DNA from: Brachypodium distachyon
Taxonomy: Eukaryota; Streptophyta; Magnoliopsida; Poales; Poaceae
NCBI RefSeq assembly: GCF_000005505.3
Contig: NC_016132.3
Location: 20,016,501 to 20,080,500 of the forward strand
DNA length: 64,000 nt
Reading direction: 5' to 3'
The notes under the pieces are model-generated. The model made no database searches, was not told where the DNA came from, and saw only the letters and a list, made by a program, of their open reading frames with translations. A program made the translations under genes and the position numbers. Each line of letters starts with the position of its first letter. Position 1 is the stretch's first letter. Positions 21,166-33,405 of this stretch are shown here, one piece after another.

Positions 21166-21609
21166 CAGCTCGAAACGTCCACTTTCTGCTGTTGTCCCCG
21201 ACCGCCTGCGTTTCTATCCCGAGCCTCCCCACCCGCCGCCGCCTCCTCCGCTCCCCGCCTCAACCTCCTCCAGCCACCTTACCCCCTGGCGCCGCCGTTC
21301 CCACCTCTACCTACGCCAGTTTCATCCCCACCTTCTTCGCCCCTGCCGACCACACATCCGCCGCCCCTCCAGTGAAGGGAAGACTGGCTGGGCCTCCAAA
21401 AGACTGGGTCCTCCCGTCGCCGGACCAGTTCGCCGTCTCCTTTCCCCACGACCACCGCCATCCCCGAGCTCATATTCGCCTCCTCCGCCTCCCTTTCCCA
21501 CGGGCATCGCCGCCTCCCTTTCCCACGGGCATCGCCGCCTCCCTTTCCCACTGCAGCAGGAATTGCACGCCGTCATCTGCCACGGGCAGCTTTCTCCAAC
21601 TTCTAGCAG
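21166..21609 (+). other. Putative 5' UTR exon of the RNase P subunit gene
   Basis: A C-rich, CpG-rich stretch ending in a good donor AGCAG|GTGAGG at 21609/21610. The acceptor TCTCAG|ATC at 22364/22365 would join it to the exon containing the start codon 16 bases later. The exact transcription start is not visible. Short open frames here are not coding by any evidence I see. Confidence 0.5.
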
Positions 21610-22364
21610 GTGAGGAATGGGTGTGTATTTTTTTCGGTGGAATTTCAGAATGCATGAAGTGTGTATTTCTGTGATATATGCATGAAGGAAGAGCATCGAA
21701 TTTTTCCATCTGGATTTAGTTGATGGGTGTATGTTACACAGTGAATATCAATTTCTAGTGAAGTATGCAATTTTCAGAATTGCATGGGTACAGTGCGTGC
21801 GTGCTATATGCATAAACAAAAGGAATGCAATGAACTTATTTGTGTGCTATATGCATATGCATGAACAGAAGGAATGCACGTAATGATAGACAACTGTTTT
21901 GTTAGACTTGTACTGAGTAAGCACTGAGATAATATTTTTATTGCAATTTATCACTTTATTCTGCTCAAAATTCATCTTGGTCAGTTCCATGGTTAAACGG
22001 TGAAAATTAATGATAACATGAATTAAACTTGAAACAATTGAAGTCCAGGGGTATGACAGACATTTCCTACTCAAATCAGACAATAAGATGCAATTCTAGA
22101 AGATGAAAAGAATAGATTGGATAGTTTCTCAGAGCTTCCTATGGTAGCAGCTTCCCTTAGAAATTGTATTGCATGCATCATCTAGGGTTATTGCTCCGCC
22201 AAACAATTCCATGTCATCTCAATGTGCCAAATCAACAAGTGCCGCAAAACAAACACGTGTTGCAGTCCGGAGGTGACAGACCGACACCACCATGGAGTAT
22301 TTTTATAAGAGCAAAGATATGTAGTTGTATCACACTCATACCTTCAAGCTTTCTTTAATCTCAG
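21610..22364 (+). other. Probable 5' UTR intron
   Basis: T-rich 755-bp sequence between a consensus GT donor and an AG acceptor with a pyrimidine tract (TTCTTTAATCTCAG). Leader introns are frequent in grass housekeeping genes. Confidence 0.5.
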
Positions 22365-22380
22365 ATCTAGCTTAGGCTCA

Positions 22381-25172
22381 ATGTCAACTATTTCTGATCA
22401 GAAGAGACAGACCTTAGAAGCCATTCAACAACGGTATGCGGCAGTTAAAGCTAAGCAACTACAAGGTGAACAGCTTAAACTTCAGAAGAACAAAGATAGT
22501 ACCCCCAAGCCCAAGTTTGATCCACAGAGGAAACTCAAAACTCCTGAATCCACTCCATGTCGAACTTCTGCCCAGCTCCCTATGCTTAAAGGTTTAAATT
22601 CTGTCCATGATTCTCCATTCAGATGCGATTTTTATATGTCTCGCCGTTTTTTCTCATACTACGTCTGCTTCTCAGCTCAAGCAACTTCCAGTCATAAACA
22701 AAAACCTTCCGCTTCTTCAGGTAAACCCCACACGCGCGCTCTCCTTTTTCTCTGCCTCTGTCTCTGTCTCTAGTAAATACTAAATGGGTCTATAAACATC
22801 TTTGAAGAGGACTACAGGGGACATAAAGACCTGCCTAATTTTTTAACCTTGTAGGTGAAGAAACCAATCCTATATACTCTGAACTTTCATTTGCTCTTCA
22901 TGGCAATTTGTCGCAAGATGACATTTTGGTAAACATTCCCCTGATATGGCTTGTGGATTTCAAATTTAATTTTATATGCGAAAATTGATGAAACAATGTC
23001 TAATTTTTTTGTGCGGTGAACTTTGTTGTAGGATCTCAATAGCACAGATGTAGTTCAGAATGTTCTTTATGATATAATTCAGAAAGGCGGGGCTGGGAAA
23101 ATTACCAAAGGAGCAAAAAAGTTAAAGCTGGAAAAAGGGATTCTTTTGGATAACTATGTCCAGAGGGGTCCTAGGCTAGTGGATGCACAATCACGATCTT
23201 TGTTGATTCATTCAAAGAGATCAAAACGACACATGTCACTGAAGCAGCATAAGAAATGTGGGTCATTTCATTTACATGATACATTCCACAGGCAAGTCTC
23301 ATGGAAAGAGTTTGATTTATATGGTTATTGTGTAGATTTGACTTTTCTTCCTCTATCATGATCTTTTACGACAAGAATGGACACAATTGTATTCTTGCTA
23401 AAATTCCCACATCTCATATTCCTGGTCATAAGAGTTATGCAGTGTTTACTAGTGATTCTTGTTCTTGCAGGTTTGACCTCTATAAGCCAATGCATGAAAT
23501 GTGGAAAGAGTATATGCGAGAGCTTACCAAAAGTACCCCGTATGGATCTCACACTATCTTTTCCGTCTGTTGCTTTGAGGCCTCTTTTTCATAATTGTGC
23601 TCTTATTGTGGGGAAAGATAAAAGGTGCATGATATTTTAATCCTAAACTTAAGCAAGAGAAATGCACTTGGTCTCTGAATATTCTGCAGCTACTGGTCTC
23701 TTAGTCTTAAATTTCTGTTTTCAGACCTTCCATAGTTGGTGTTTTCTTTAATAGAATCCTGCAGCTAATAGGTTGAATTCTGCTTTTGAACTACTTTGGT
23801 TATATGCATTCTGAATGTACAGTTAGTTTTAACATGTAATCACTATAACACACACGCTAGCTTTATGCTGTTAATAAAATCGGCCAACCCTAACTGCTAT
23901 CCGTGCAGAAACTTATCCTGTAGGGACTAAATCATATGGTTTTATTGTTTCAAATATAGAGCCAACTGTCATTATAAGGAATTCTCGTATTAACAAATTC
24001 GAAGAGTTGAGCAACTAAAACCAAGAAATGCAAGAATGAGCTAAATATCCACATAAGTAAAACTATTCGTATTTAAACTAGAAATGACAGATCAGTTTAA
24101 CCTTTTTTAAAACTGGGTCTAACCCTTTTATTATCCATTTTATATGCTACTCCCTCCGTCCCATATTAAGTGCCGAAATATTACATGTATCTAGACGCTT
24201 TTTAGGTATAGATACATCCATATTTAGGCAATTTTGAGTCACTTAATATGGGACGGAGGGAGTATATGTGAGGTACTGATGTCTCCTGTTTTCTCCATAG
24301 GAAAAAGCAATTGGCTGAATCCCTCCTTTCATCAGATCTTCATGGGGCCCTTCTAATAGGTGATTCATATACTTGAATTAGCTGCATACTGGATTGTTTG
24401 ACTGTTTCTGTTGATTTCGTCATGGTTTATATGGATTTTTTTTGTTATTTGCAGTGGCACAGTGCAAAGCTGCCTTATATCAAGGTGTAAGTGGCATCAT
24501 GATTCGGGACACTGCAGAAACTTTTGGAATTATATCAGAGGATAACCACTTCCGAGGTACTGAGTATTCCACTTCCTAATGTGATATTTTGAACAGACTA
24601 GTAAAAGTCATTGTTTATTTTGCTTGAGATCATGGCAGTTGCAATCCTTTCTCTTCTGAAAGATATGGTTATTACAATTTATGGCAGCCTTTTGTTTCTT
24701 CCGCTAATTCAATACTTCTATTACTGTTGATTCTGCTTTTGTCCATTTGATTCTCATTGAATTGGCAAAGAAATACCATGAAATTACAACAGAAAGGTGC
24801 TCCCTGATGTTCAAACAGTACCAATATACATATGTTTTTCTGTGGTCCACGCTTTAAATTTTCATGATTAGTACTCCCTCTGATCCTAAATTCTTGACTC
24901 AAATTTGTCCAAATATGGATGTATCTATTCTTAAAAAACGTCTAGATACATGTAATATTTCAACAATAATTCAGGATTGGAACAAGGGTTCTTCAGCTTC
25001 TTGCTCATAGAACAATATATATTTGAAACCTGCAGTTGTACCAAAAGCCGGGTCAGTTTTCGTCCTCCAAGCTGATTGTTGGAAGGTTACACTGATGGGC
25101 GACAAACTCTCACCAAAGGAGAGGTTGAAGGAGAACCAGCGCCAGCAGCGTGCACAGTCACTGATCAGATAG
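22381..25172 (+). CDS. POP4: RNase P/MRP protein subunit p29 (POP4/RPP29), 8 coding exons
   Basis: Exons 22381-22591, 22676-22720, 22855-22928, 23032-23291, 23471-23539, 24301-24359, 24455-24556 and 25036-25172 join into a 957-base frame (318 aa). All introns are GT-AG except intron 4, which is GC-AG (CAG|GCAAGT at 23291). The N-terminal 110 residues are variable and lysine-rich. From about 170 the UPF0086/Rpp29 family text appears: a basic KRSKRHMSLKQHKK, FDLYKPMHEMWKEYMREL, LLSSDLHGALLIVAQCKAAL, GIMIRDTAETFGIISEDN, then PKAGSVFVLQADCWKVTLMG. The protein binds the catalytic RNA in RNase P (tRNA 5' maturation) and RNase MRP (rRNA processing), in nucleus and nucleolus. Introns 5 and 7 each hold a Stowaway MITE. 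The start is the first ATG after the 5' UTR intron. Confidence 0.92.
24150..24262. mobile_element. Stowaway MITE in intron 5 of the RNase P subunit gene
   Basis: Near-perfect 113-bp element. CTCCCTCCGTCCCATATTAA and its complement TTAATATGGGACGGAGGGAG form the ends, with TA on each side. It lies 38 bp from the acceptor of exon 6. Confidence 0.93.
24874..24978. mobile_element. Stowaway-like MITE in intron 7 of the RNase P subunit gene
   Basis: Starts CTCCCTCTGATCCTAAATTC after TA and has the core ACGTCTAGATACATGTAATA. The right end (CAGGATTGGAACAAGGG) has diverged. Confidence 0.78.
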
Positions 25173-26649
25173 AGCTTCCAGTCTATTGGACTGCTGTTCT
25201 AACAATTTTGCCCAAAAGGAATCTGTACAGTTTGCATTGCTCAGTTCCTGTCACATAGGCTTAATTGCAATATATCCCTTCGTGGTCACTCAATTCTTCT
25301 TGCTTCAACTCAACACTGAGAGTTTCTATAATGTTTGAACGAGCTTCTCGGGCGGGTTGCATCCCTGTGGAACCGAAGCATCCGTGACCAGTCCAATTTG
25401 TGTAATTCAAAGGGCGTGACTGGTGGCTAATTTGTATCTGTTGCGGCTGCGGGAAACTCACTACTGTCGCTCATCTTGCCGCTTCCAATTGATGGCACTC
25501 CCTCCTAAATTCAAGACAAATTCAGTAACATCTTCCCAAAAAATTTTTTGTAGCTTTTGCGTGAAATATAGTTACAGAGTAGTACCTCAGTAATACTTAT
25601 TGCAGCATTGAGGAAACCACAATATGTAGCTTTTGCGTGAAATAATAGTTACCGAGTAGTACCTCAGTTAGTATAAGAAGCCCCAACGCATTTCTAGGTT
25701 GAAAATCTAACTAATGTAACTTGTAACATGAGTATATCACAAAAATTATACCATCAGAAAATAAAACATTTGAAATTTCTAATTGTATAATTTTTATGAT
25801 ATAAAACTCATGTTATATTAGTTAGATCTTTAACTTAAAGGATGCGTGGGGCTCATATACCGGAACGGAGGAAGTACTCCTCTGTGCACACATGGTGCAT
25901 GTGTTTTGAAATTTTTATTTGACCATACCAATAATATGTGGTTACTTGGCATGAAAACTATATACATTCACTGATAATTTAACTGACGGTTAAAGTTAAA
26001 GTTTAAAATAAAACAAGTGCGACGCAGGCCAGGTCTCACCGGTGCGGGATAAAGCCTCTGTCGACCCGGACGGCGACGCTGCTTGGGCCACGGAAACTCG
26101 TCCAGCTCGGTTGGGAACCGGAGGACAGGCGCACTGCCTGTCCGGTGGGCGGTGGTCTGTCTGATGGCAAGTGCAAAATCGCCGGAGTTGAAGTCTGACT
26201 GCCAGAATGGGATCGGAATGCTGGGATCGGGAGGGAGTGCACGTAGTAGGTGCACCAGAATACCAGATGCGTTTCCTCCAATCGGTGAGGTGTCTCGTGG
26301 GTGTCGGCGCGTGATCAAAGAGGTTGTATACTGGGATCCCGAGTAATCAGCTGTTTGAAGTTTGGAGATCGCGGATTCAGCAGCTGCAGAGAACTGAAAA
26401 ATAAAATAAAAAATAAAATCAAACATAACCAAAATCTGGTTTCCAAGCTCCAACCTGGCAAGTGGCAACCATCGAAAACGACCTCCGCCTTCCGCCACCT
26501 CCCCGCCCGCCATCGGCAGAGCTGCCGTGGCCGCGACGCTCCACTTCGCTCCCTCCTTCCCTGCACACCCACCCAACCCACCATCTTCCTCTTCCCTCCC
26601 CAACGGAGCCACACGCCGCACCGGAGGCAGCAGCGAGCCATCGTCGGCG
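25173..26649. other. 3' flank of the RNase P gene and 5' flank of the methyltransferase gene
   Basis: 25173 to about 25500 is likely 3' UTR. A 48-bp segment (TGTAGCTTTTGCGTGAAATA...) is duplicated at 25549 and 25625 (period 76). From about 26040 the sequence is GC-rich and leads into the CpG-rich leader of the next gene. Open frames on both strands here look like composition shadows. Confidence 0.5.
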
Positions 26650-29600
26650 ATGGCCGTCCCCTCCGACCGCAAGAGGCGGCCCTTCCTCCTCTCGCTCTCC
26701 CTCTTCCTCCTCGTCTCCGCGCTCCTCGTCCTCTTCTTCCTCTTCCTCGACTCCTCCAGCCAGTCCCTCCCGTTTCTCCCCGACCGCCTCTCCACCCCCA
26801 CCCCCTCCCTCCTCGGTCCCCTTCCTCCTCACCAACAGCAGAGAGCAGCCCCAATTCCTTCCTCGTCTGACTCGCAACCAAACCCCCCAGCCTCCGCCGT
26901 TGCAGAAGCAGCAGAGAAGGCCGACGCGTCGCGGCCAGAACCCACCGACGCCGTTACAGGAGGAGCAAGTAAAAGCGAAGCGTCGCCGCGGCCTGTCGAC
27001 AGCAGCGACGCGGCGGCAGCCGATGCGGATGCGAAGGCTGACAGAGGCGTCGATGCGGCTGGAGGAGATGGCGGCGGGGACGACCTGGCGGTGGCGGACG
27101 TGAGGTGGGAAACGTGCAAGGTCATGAGGGGTGTGTCGCCGGCGGACTACATCCCGTGCCTCGACAACATCAGGGCCATCAAGGCGCTGCGCTCGAGGCG
27201 GCACATGGAGCACCGGGAGCGCCACTGCCCCGTGGCGCCGCGGCCCAGGTGCCTGGTGCGTACGCCTGCGGGGTACCGGTTGCCCGTGCCGTGGCCGCGC
27301 AGCCGTGACATGGTGAGGACCTTGCGCGCTTGCCTTCGTCGGTAAGGGACGGAAGTGGCTCTGGTTGTTGATGCTAGTTGCTTTGCCTTTCTCGTTTTGG
27401 TTTATGTGACTGACTGGGTGCTCATCAGGAAGGTTGTTTGGTTGCACCATGGTCTAGTTTCCAATTTAACATTCTATAAACACTGCAAAACTAGGAACAT
27501 CGTTTGTTTAGGGAAGCTCATTTAGTGAAACAGGATTGGAAGTTGTATCAGGAGATATATATAGATAGTCTGGAATGTCTAATAGCATTAGGAACCTTGC
27601 CAATAATTCTCCTTCTGTACAAGGAGCCTTTCGACCAATGCTCTTACGAGGTTTCAACTTTCAAGGCAGCTAGTAAATCTTGTACTCCCTCCGATACATA
27701 AGTGTCGGGGATTTAGTACAAATTTGTACTACTAAATCTCTGAAACTTATGGATCGGAGGGAGTATAACTTAATTTTTTTTACCTTTACTAACTAAAAGC
27801 CCTGATGACTAATGATTTTAATCTCCTTCCGAATTTCAGATTTGGTACAACAATGTTCCTCACCCGAAGTTGGTGGAGTATAAGAAGGATCAGAACTGGG
27901 TTACAAAGTCAGGTGATTATCTTGTTTTCCCAGGAGGTGGAACTCAATTCAAAGATGGTGTGACAAGATACATTCAGTTTATAGAGCAGGTAAGTATTAC
28001 TCAATCACCTTCATATATGTTTGACCAGGTTAGCTTTGGAAAAAAGAAGTCCTTAACTAGTTTAATGCCCAAGTGAGTTGTGCGTACTTGTGAATTCAAA
28101 TGCTTCTTATGTATTGTTGTGAGTGTTCAGTATTCGATTTTGTAATGATGAGACTTGAGGGTGAACATAAAGGTTGTGCACTGTGCTTGCGTAGCTAAAA
28201 CACATGAAGCCACAAATGAGCATTAGTTTCTTTCTTGTAGCTTCTTGTTTTACCCTGAGGTCACATTGTAACTTTCTTGTGAAAAAATGTTTATAGACAA
28301 TGCCGGCCATTCAATGGGGAACACACACAAGAACTGTCCTGGATGTTGGATGTGGCGTTGCCAGCTTTGGTGGATACCTGCTTGACAGGAATGTCATAAC
28401 CATGTCATTTGCCCCGAAAGATGAGCATGAAGCTCAGATACAGTTTGCGTTAGAGCGTGGAATTCCAGCATTTCTAGCAGTGATAGGAACACAAAAGCTT
28501 CCATTCCCTGATAATGCATTTGATGTGGTCCACTGTGCAAGGTGCAGGGTCCATTGGTATGCAAATGGCAAGTGTTCCATTTCTTCATGTTCACGGCATA
28601 CATAAGAATCTGCCATTGTATCTGCGTCCTCTCTTTTTCTTAGAGAAATGTATCATACATTCTTTTGAAATTTTTATTTATTACCGGGGATGTGCAGGTG
28701 GAAAACCACTATTGGAGCTTAACAGAGTGTTGAGGCCTGGAGGATATTTCATTTGGTCTGCAACCCCTGTCTATCGTAAAGAAAAAAGAGATCAAGATGA
28801 CTGGAATGGTTTGTAGACATTTATTACATATCATAGCCTCAATTTTCATCCTTAGTAATAGTATCAAGATGGAGAAATTGCTGGTTTCAAAGGAACAGAG
28901 CAGATATGGGTAACTCGGGTTTGCTGAAAAGCACAGATCTATCTATGAACGACTAATGTAAAGTTGGATATTATAGATAAGTGCAGCAGCTACTTTAGTT
29001 TAGGTCAATTCTGTAGAAAAATTATATCCAGTTTGCTTCTAATGAAATTATGAAAACATGCTTGGTAGGTAGAACAAACAAAATGGTGTCACTGCCAAGC
29101 AACAAACACTATATTTCAGTATTTGACTCAAGCTTCTAAAAGATGTCGACAGCATTGCCCCTTCAACTTTAGTTGCAAGTGAATGCTGTCATTTGTGTGG
29201 GGATTTTTTGTTGTTGTTGCTAACTGCTAATTATACACTCTACATTGGCAGCAATGGTTACTCTGACCAAATCAATCTGTTGGAGAACAGTAGTAAAATC
29301 GGAAGATAGTAATGGAATTGGTGTTGTTATATATCAAAAAGCAACCTCAAGTTCTTGTTACCTCGAGAGGAAAACCAATGAACCCCCTCTGTGCTCCAAG
29401 AAAGATGGATCACGTTTTCCTTGGTAAGTTATATCTCATCCTTCATTTGTTTGTCAAACTGTTCAGATTGCTAGTTAGTGATCTTCTGAGTATAACTTAT
29501 TCCCTAATTGGTAGACAGCAGTTGCATGGCTGATACCATCTGGAACCTGTCTTGATTGCAGATGTTGTAGACATCACAGTTCATTAAGTGTTCTATAGTT

Positions 29601-30746
29601 TCTGATTGGTCTTATCTTTGCTTTTGCAGGTATGCCCTTCTTGATAGTTGCATTCTGCCACCTGCTGTCTCAAGTTCAGATGAAACAAAGAACTCGTCAT
29701 TTTCGTGGCCTGGACGACTTACCAGATATGCAAGTGTACCTGATGATTCTGCTACTACAGAGAAATTTGATGCTGATACCAAGTACTGGAAACAAGTCAT
29801 TTCAGAAGTATATTTTAATGACTTTCCAGTTAATTGGTCAAGTATCCGTAATGTAATGGACATGAGTGCTGGTTATGGAGGGTAAGAGAAACTACTTTCT
29901 CCTGATTAGATTTATGAAATTCATTCCATATGGTATCACAGTATTAATCAGCATCATTTTAGTGCTTCTACTTGAAGGGACCTGGTTTTTGCCAGTCAAA
30001 TGTGTATCAGTACAAATGTAGATTGAACTCAGTCATTCTCTTTTAGCAATGCCCTAAATGTTTCTCTTCATGGGATACTAATACTAATTATTTTGGAGTT
30101 CCGAGTCAGAGTTTCTTCTTTGGGGGATGATGGAAATCAGAAACTTACTTATTGATATATATAATTTTAAAATTAGATGTAGATCTGCATAGCATGCAGT
30201 TGCTGTCAAATGAACCTAAGATTATTTCATGGCGGGGATTTTAATCAGGCTAGTTTTGTTGAACCAGATTTGCAGCAGCAATCGTGGATCAACCTTTATG
30301 GGTTATGAATGTTATACCTATTGGCCAGTCAGATACCTTGCCAGTTATTTTCAGCCGAGGTTTGATTGGGGTATATCATGATTGGTGTGAATCTTTCAAC
30401 ACATATCCAAGGACCTATGATCTTCTCCACATGAGTTATCTCCTTGGAAGTCTTACAAATAGGTAAACAACCTGAATAATTTTATACTCGTGCTCCCTTC
30501 TGTCAGAGCATAGGTTGATATCTGTGTCTTCCCTTTAGGTGTGACATCATTGAAGTGGCAGCTGAAGTTGACAGGATATTAAGGCCTGGTAGATGGTTTG
30601 TGTTGAAGGACACCATGGACATGATAAAAAAGATGGGCCCAGTTCTTCGCTCTCTGCACTATGAAACTGTCATCGTGAAACATCAATATCTTGTCGCTAC
30701 AAAGAGTTTCTGGCGCCCCGGCAGTAAAGTGTCCAGATCAGGATGA
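26650..30746 (+). CDS. PMT23-like S-adenosylmethionine-dependent methyltransferase (DUF248), 8 exons
   Basis: Exons 26650-27312, 27840-27989, 28297-28567, 28698-28808, 29252-29423, 29630-29881, 30268-30462 and 30539-30746 give 2,022 bases, 673 aa. A short basic cytosolic tail (SDRKRR) and one membrane helix (about 11-34) make it a type II Golgi protein. Residues 35-150 are a low-complexity Ala/Pro/Ser/Asp stem, longer than in Arabidopsis PMT23. The DUF248/Methyltransf_29 part starts at VRWETCK (151). The SAM motif is [13 protein letters not shown] (D287), followed by CARCRVHW and [19 protein letters not shown]; a second half has [14 protein letters not shown] and [17 protein letters not shown]2-type relatives are linked to methylesterification of pectin; for this clade the substrate is unproven. 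Intron 3 is GC-AG (AATG|GCAAGT). Intron 1 holds a MITE. Confidence 0.93.
27685..27763. mobile_element. Short Stowaway-like MITE in intron 1 of the methyltransferase gene
   Basis: 79 bp. CTCCCTCCGATACATAAGTG at the left and its near-complement ACTTATGGATCGGAGGGAG at the right, TA on both sides. The arms extend further (TAGTACAAATTTGTACTA at the centre), so almost the whole element can fold back. Confidence 0.9.
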
Positions 30747-31451
30747 TATGGATCAAACTTCTAAGGGACTCACCATTACACAAATATTCTGTCGATTCTT
30801 TGAATTCTAATTGAAACGATTCTTTTATACAGAAGAGTATAATTTGGTCAGCTCCAGACAGCTTTGAAGTTTTGGTGGCACAAGTACATACTTCTGCAGG
30901 TATGCTGAGCCGATTCTTTTTGTCAGAGGAAAATATAGGGTTGTTATATCTGTAGGCTAGTGCTAATAGTGCATACACGGTGGACATGGGATTATCTTTT
31001 GTATACTTGTTCTTGATTAGTCTGTACACTGAACAATAAAGATTTTGAATCTTGTAGAAATATGAGCCCCTTCATGTCTTCCTCCATCTTTTCTTTTTAG
31101 AATCACCAAGAGCTTCCATAAATTTTAGTAACATTATATCATGTTCAATACAAGCAAGGATGCTTTCCGGCACCAGAAGCAATTTTGGCTAAACTATGAG
31201 CTATCCTAATTGGTTTTCTTTTAATATATGAATGACATCAAAGTATTTGCATCCTTTTACCAGCTCTCAGATTTGATTTATAACTGAAAGGATACTCGCT
31301 CTATGATTCTTACATTTCCACAAAGACACAAACTTCATGGAATCAGTTTCCATTAGTAGCTTTGCTCCATCCCTACACAACCAGTTTCCATAGTAGCTTG
31401 GGAATTTCTAAATCTTTCAGTAGCTTTGCTCCATTCGTGCATTTCTAAATC

Positions 31452-31489
<38 letters not shown>

Positions 31490-33400
31490 CCTCCCTCCAT
31501 CGTTTTGCAAATGAACAATATGTAGGTGTACATATCTACACAACATACCATATTATAACCATCCAAAATGTGGTAATTTCTGTCTTGGTTTCTGCTCTGC
31601 TCCAGTCAATCAAGCATGAGCTGCAGGTCAAGACTAGCTAACAGCAACCATCACGGGAGAAAAGGAGTAGCAGTCTGTTAATTATACCTCCTCTACCACT
31701 TGACACATGGCATAGTGAAATTGTAATTTCTTAGTTCAGTGGTTTAAAACATCCACCTCTCAAAAAAAGAAAAATCCACCTCTAAAACTAAAACATCCAC
31801 CTCTCAAGTACGAGTAGTTTACATTGCTCTCCAGAATTTCCATCCATCTATCCTCGTTTGCTGAGTGTGAGTGGGGACTTGGTCAAAGCCACATAGACCA
31901 TCTGTTGACTGCCTGTCCCAGTGTCATTGCGTGTACGTACTGTTTGCAAGTACAAACCCGAAGTAATTTTCGGATATTACTTGTCATTGATTTAGTACAA
32001 GAGCTAATGAAGAAAATGTTTAAACGGTTTAGATCCAAAATAAATTTGCGGAATTACTTCACGTACGATCTATTACATCCAATTTGTGTACGACACTGTG
32101 ATCGGTGGCTGTGGCATCTCAAAGCTGCTTGTATCGACGGTTGTTACTTGGTGTCGTACGTGAATCGTAAAAGTTTTGTCGTACGTGCAGCGGTTCTCAT
32201 AAATTGGAACATCCTTACGCACCACTGAGCCAGGCTACCAGCAAGTAGATTCCGCGTCCTTTGGCCGGGACCCCCTCATAGACTGTTTAGTTTACCTGGA
32301 TTCCATGCCTGGCAAATCCTGCTACCTAGAGGTAGTCTGATAATTTGATATATTTTGCCTGACAAGGAAGGTATATGAATGTGTTGTTTGGTTGCTGCCT
32401 GATTCTTAGAAGGTATTGTTTAGTTGTTGCAGGCTCTTTCCTGTAATTAATTAAAGTGAGATTTAGCTCACAGGCTGCTGCTGCCACAGGTCGAGGTAGG
32501 GCTGTCCAAAAACGGGTCCAGGTGGAACCGTGAAAACCAGCGGGAGGCAGATTAGTTCACTTCCCTTCACAATCTGCAAACAGAGCTGCCAAGCTAGTTC
32601 AAAAAATTGAACTTTCGGTTACACCGGTTTTAACTCAAAACGTTTTTGAACAGCCATAGGCCTAGGCATTCATTCCATTTTGGTGGCCTTAACTTTCCTC
32701 TCCGATCGATCTCCCTTCATTTTCCGTTCTGTTTTCGCTTTACAAACCATGTTCTGTCGTAAAGTGTCAGTGAACGTTGTCATAGCACATAATCTAATCT
32801 CTTCAAAAAATATAAGTAGATCGAAGTGATCTCGTTCAGACCCCACTAATTCATTCCTGATCAATGTTGAGTGCTCGCTGCACTGGACATAGAATCATTC
32901 TACCTTACGTTTGCTTAACTTTGAGCATATAGTTATTGATCTATACTATGATCCTCTTAAAATTAAAAGAAAATAAACTAATACAATAGGCATTCAAGAC
33001 GTCAAGTAGGTTCATAAAAAAAGGTTTGCAATCAAGTAGATCGAGGGCACCTAATCTCTGTACCATATTGTTTCCCACTAAGTATGCGTGATATGCAGTG
33101 ACACTAAAAGAGGACGCCATTTAAAAAACTAGTATTTATTTAGACAAGACAATATAATATGCCGGAGCGGCAGTACCGCCAATAAGTTTCTACCCAGATC
33201 TCCCATCTCTATCGAATCTTTGAGGAAAATAAATAAAATGAGAGCCTATGAGCCGTTAGGACGACGTACAAACAAATCATACCGCGCTGTTCTGATTGAA
33301 GCCAGATACTACTTTCTTTCTAAAATGTTGAGAGTATTTCGTCTTCTTTGACCAATGTATTGACCAAGAATAATTCCATTAGCATGTGATTCATGTGATA
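30747..33400. other. Methyltransferase 3' UTR and intergenic
   Basis: The first ~280 bases after the stop are AT-rich 3' UTR-like. A (CT)n microsatellite grading into (CCCT)n lies at 31456-31499. The remainder is AT-rich with no recognised gene; repeated GTACG words at 31930-32190 do not form a clear element. Confidence 0.5.
31456..31499. repeat. (TC)n/(CCCT)n microsatellite
   Basis: About 14 TC units followed by three or four CCCT units. Confidence 0.9.
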
Positions 33401-33405
33401 CAAAC

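Noticed and set aside
25497..25880. Possible large Stowaway-like element (ACTCCCTCC...GGAGGAAGT)
   Set aside because: Only about 9 bp of each terminus match; interior and flanks give no support.
26315..27450. Minus-strand frames of 188-343 codons opposite the methyltransferase first exon
   Set aside because: Gly/Arg/Glu-rich composition shadows of the CpG-rich coding exon; no splice or domain support.
31930..32190. Clustered GTACG words as a possible element
   Set aside because: No consistent terminal inverted repeats or target duplication could be found.
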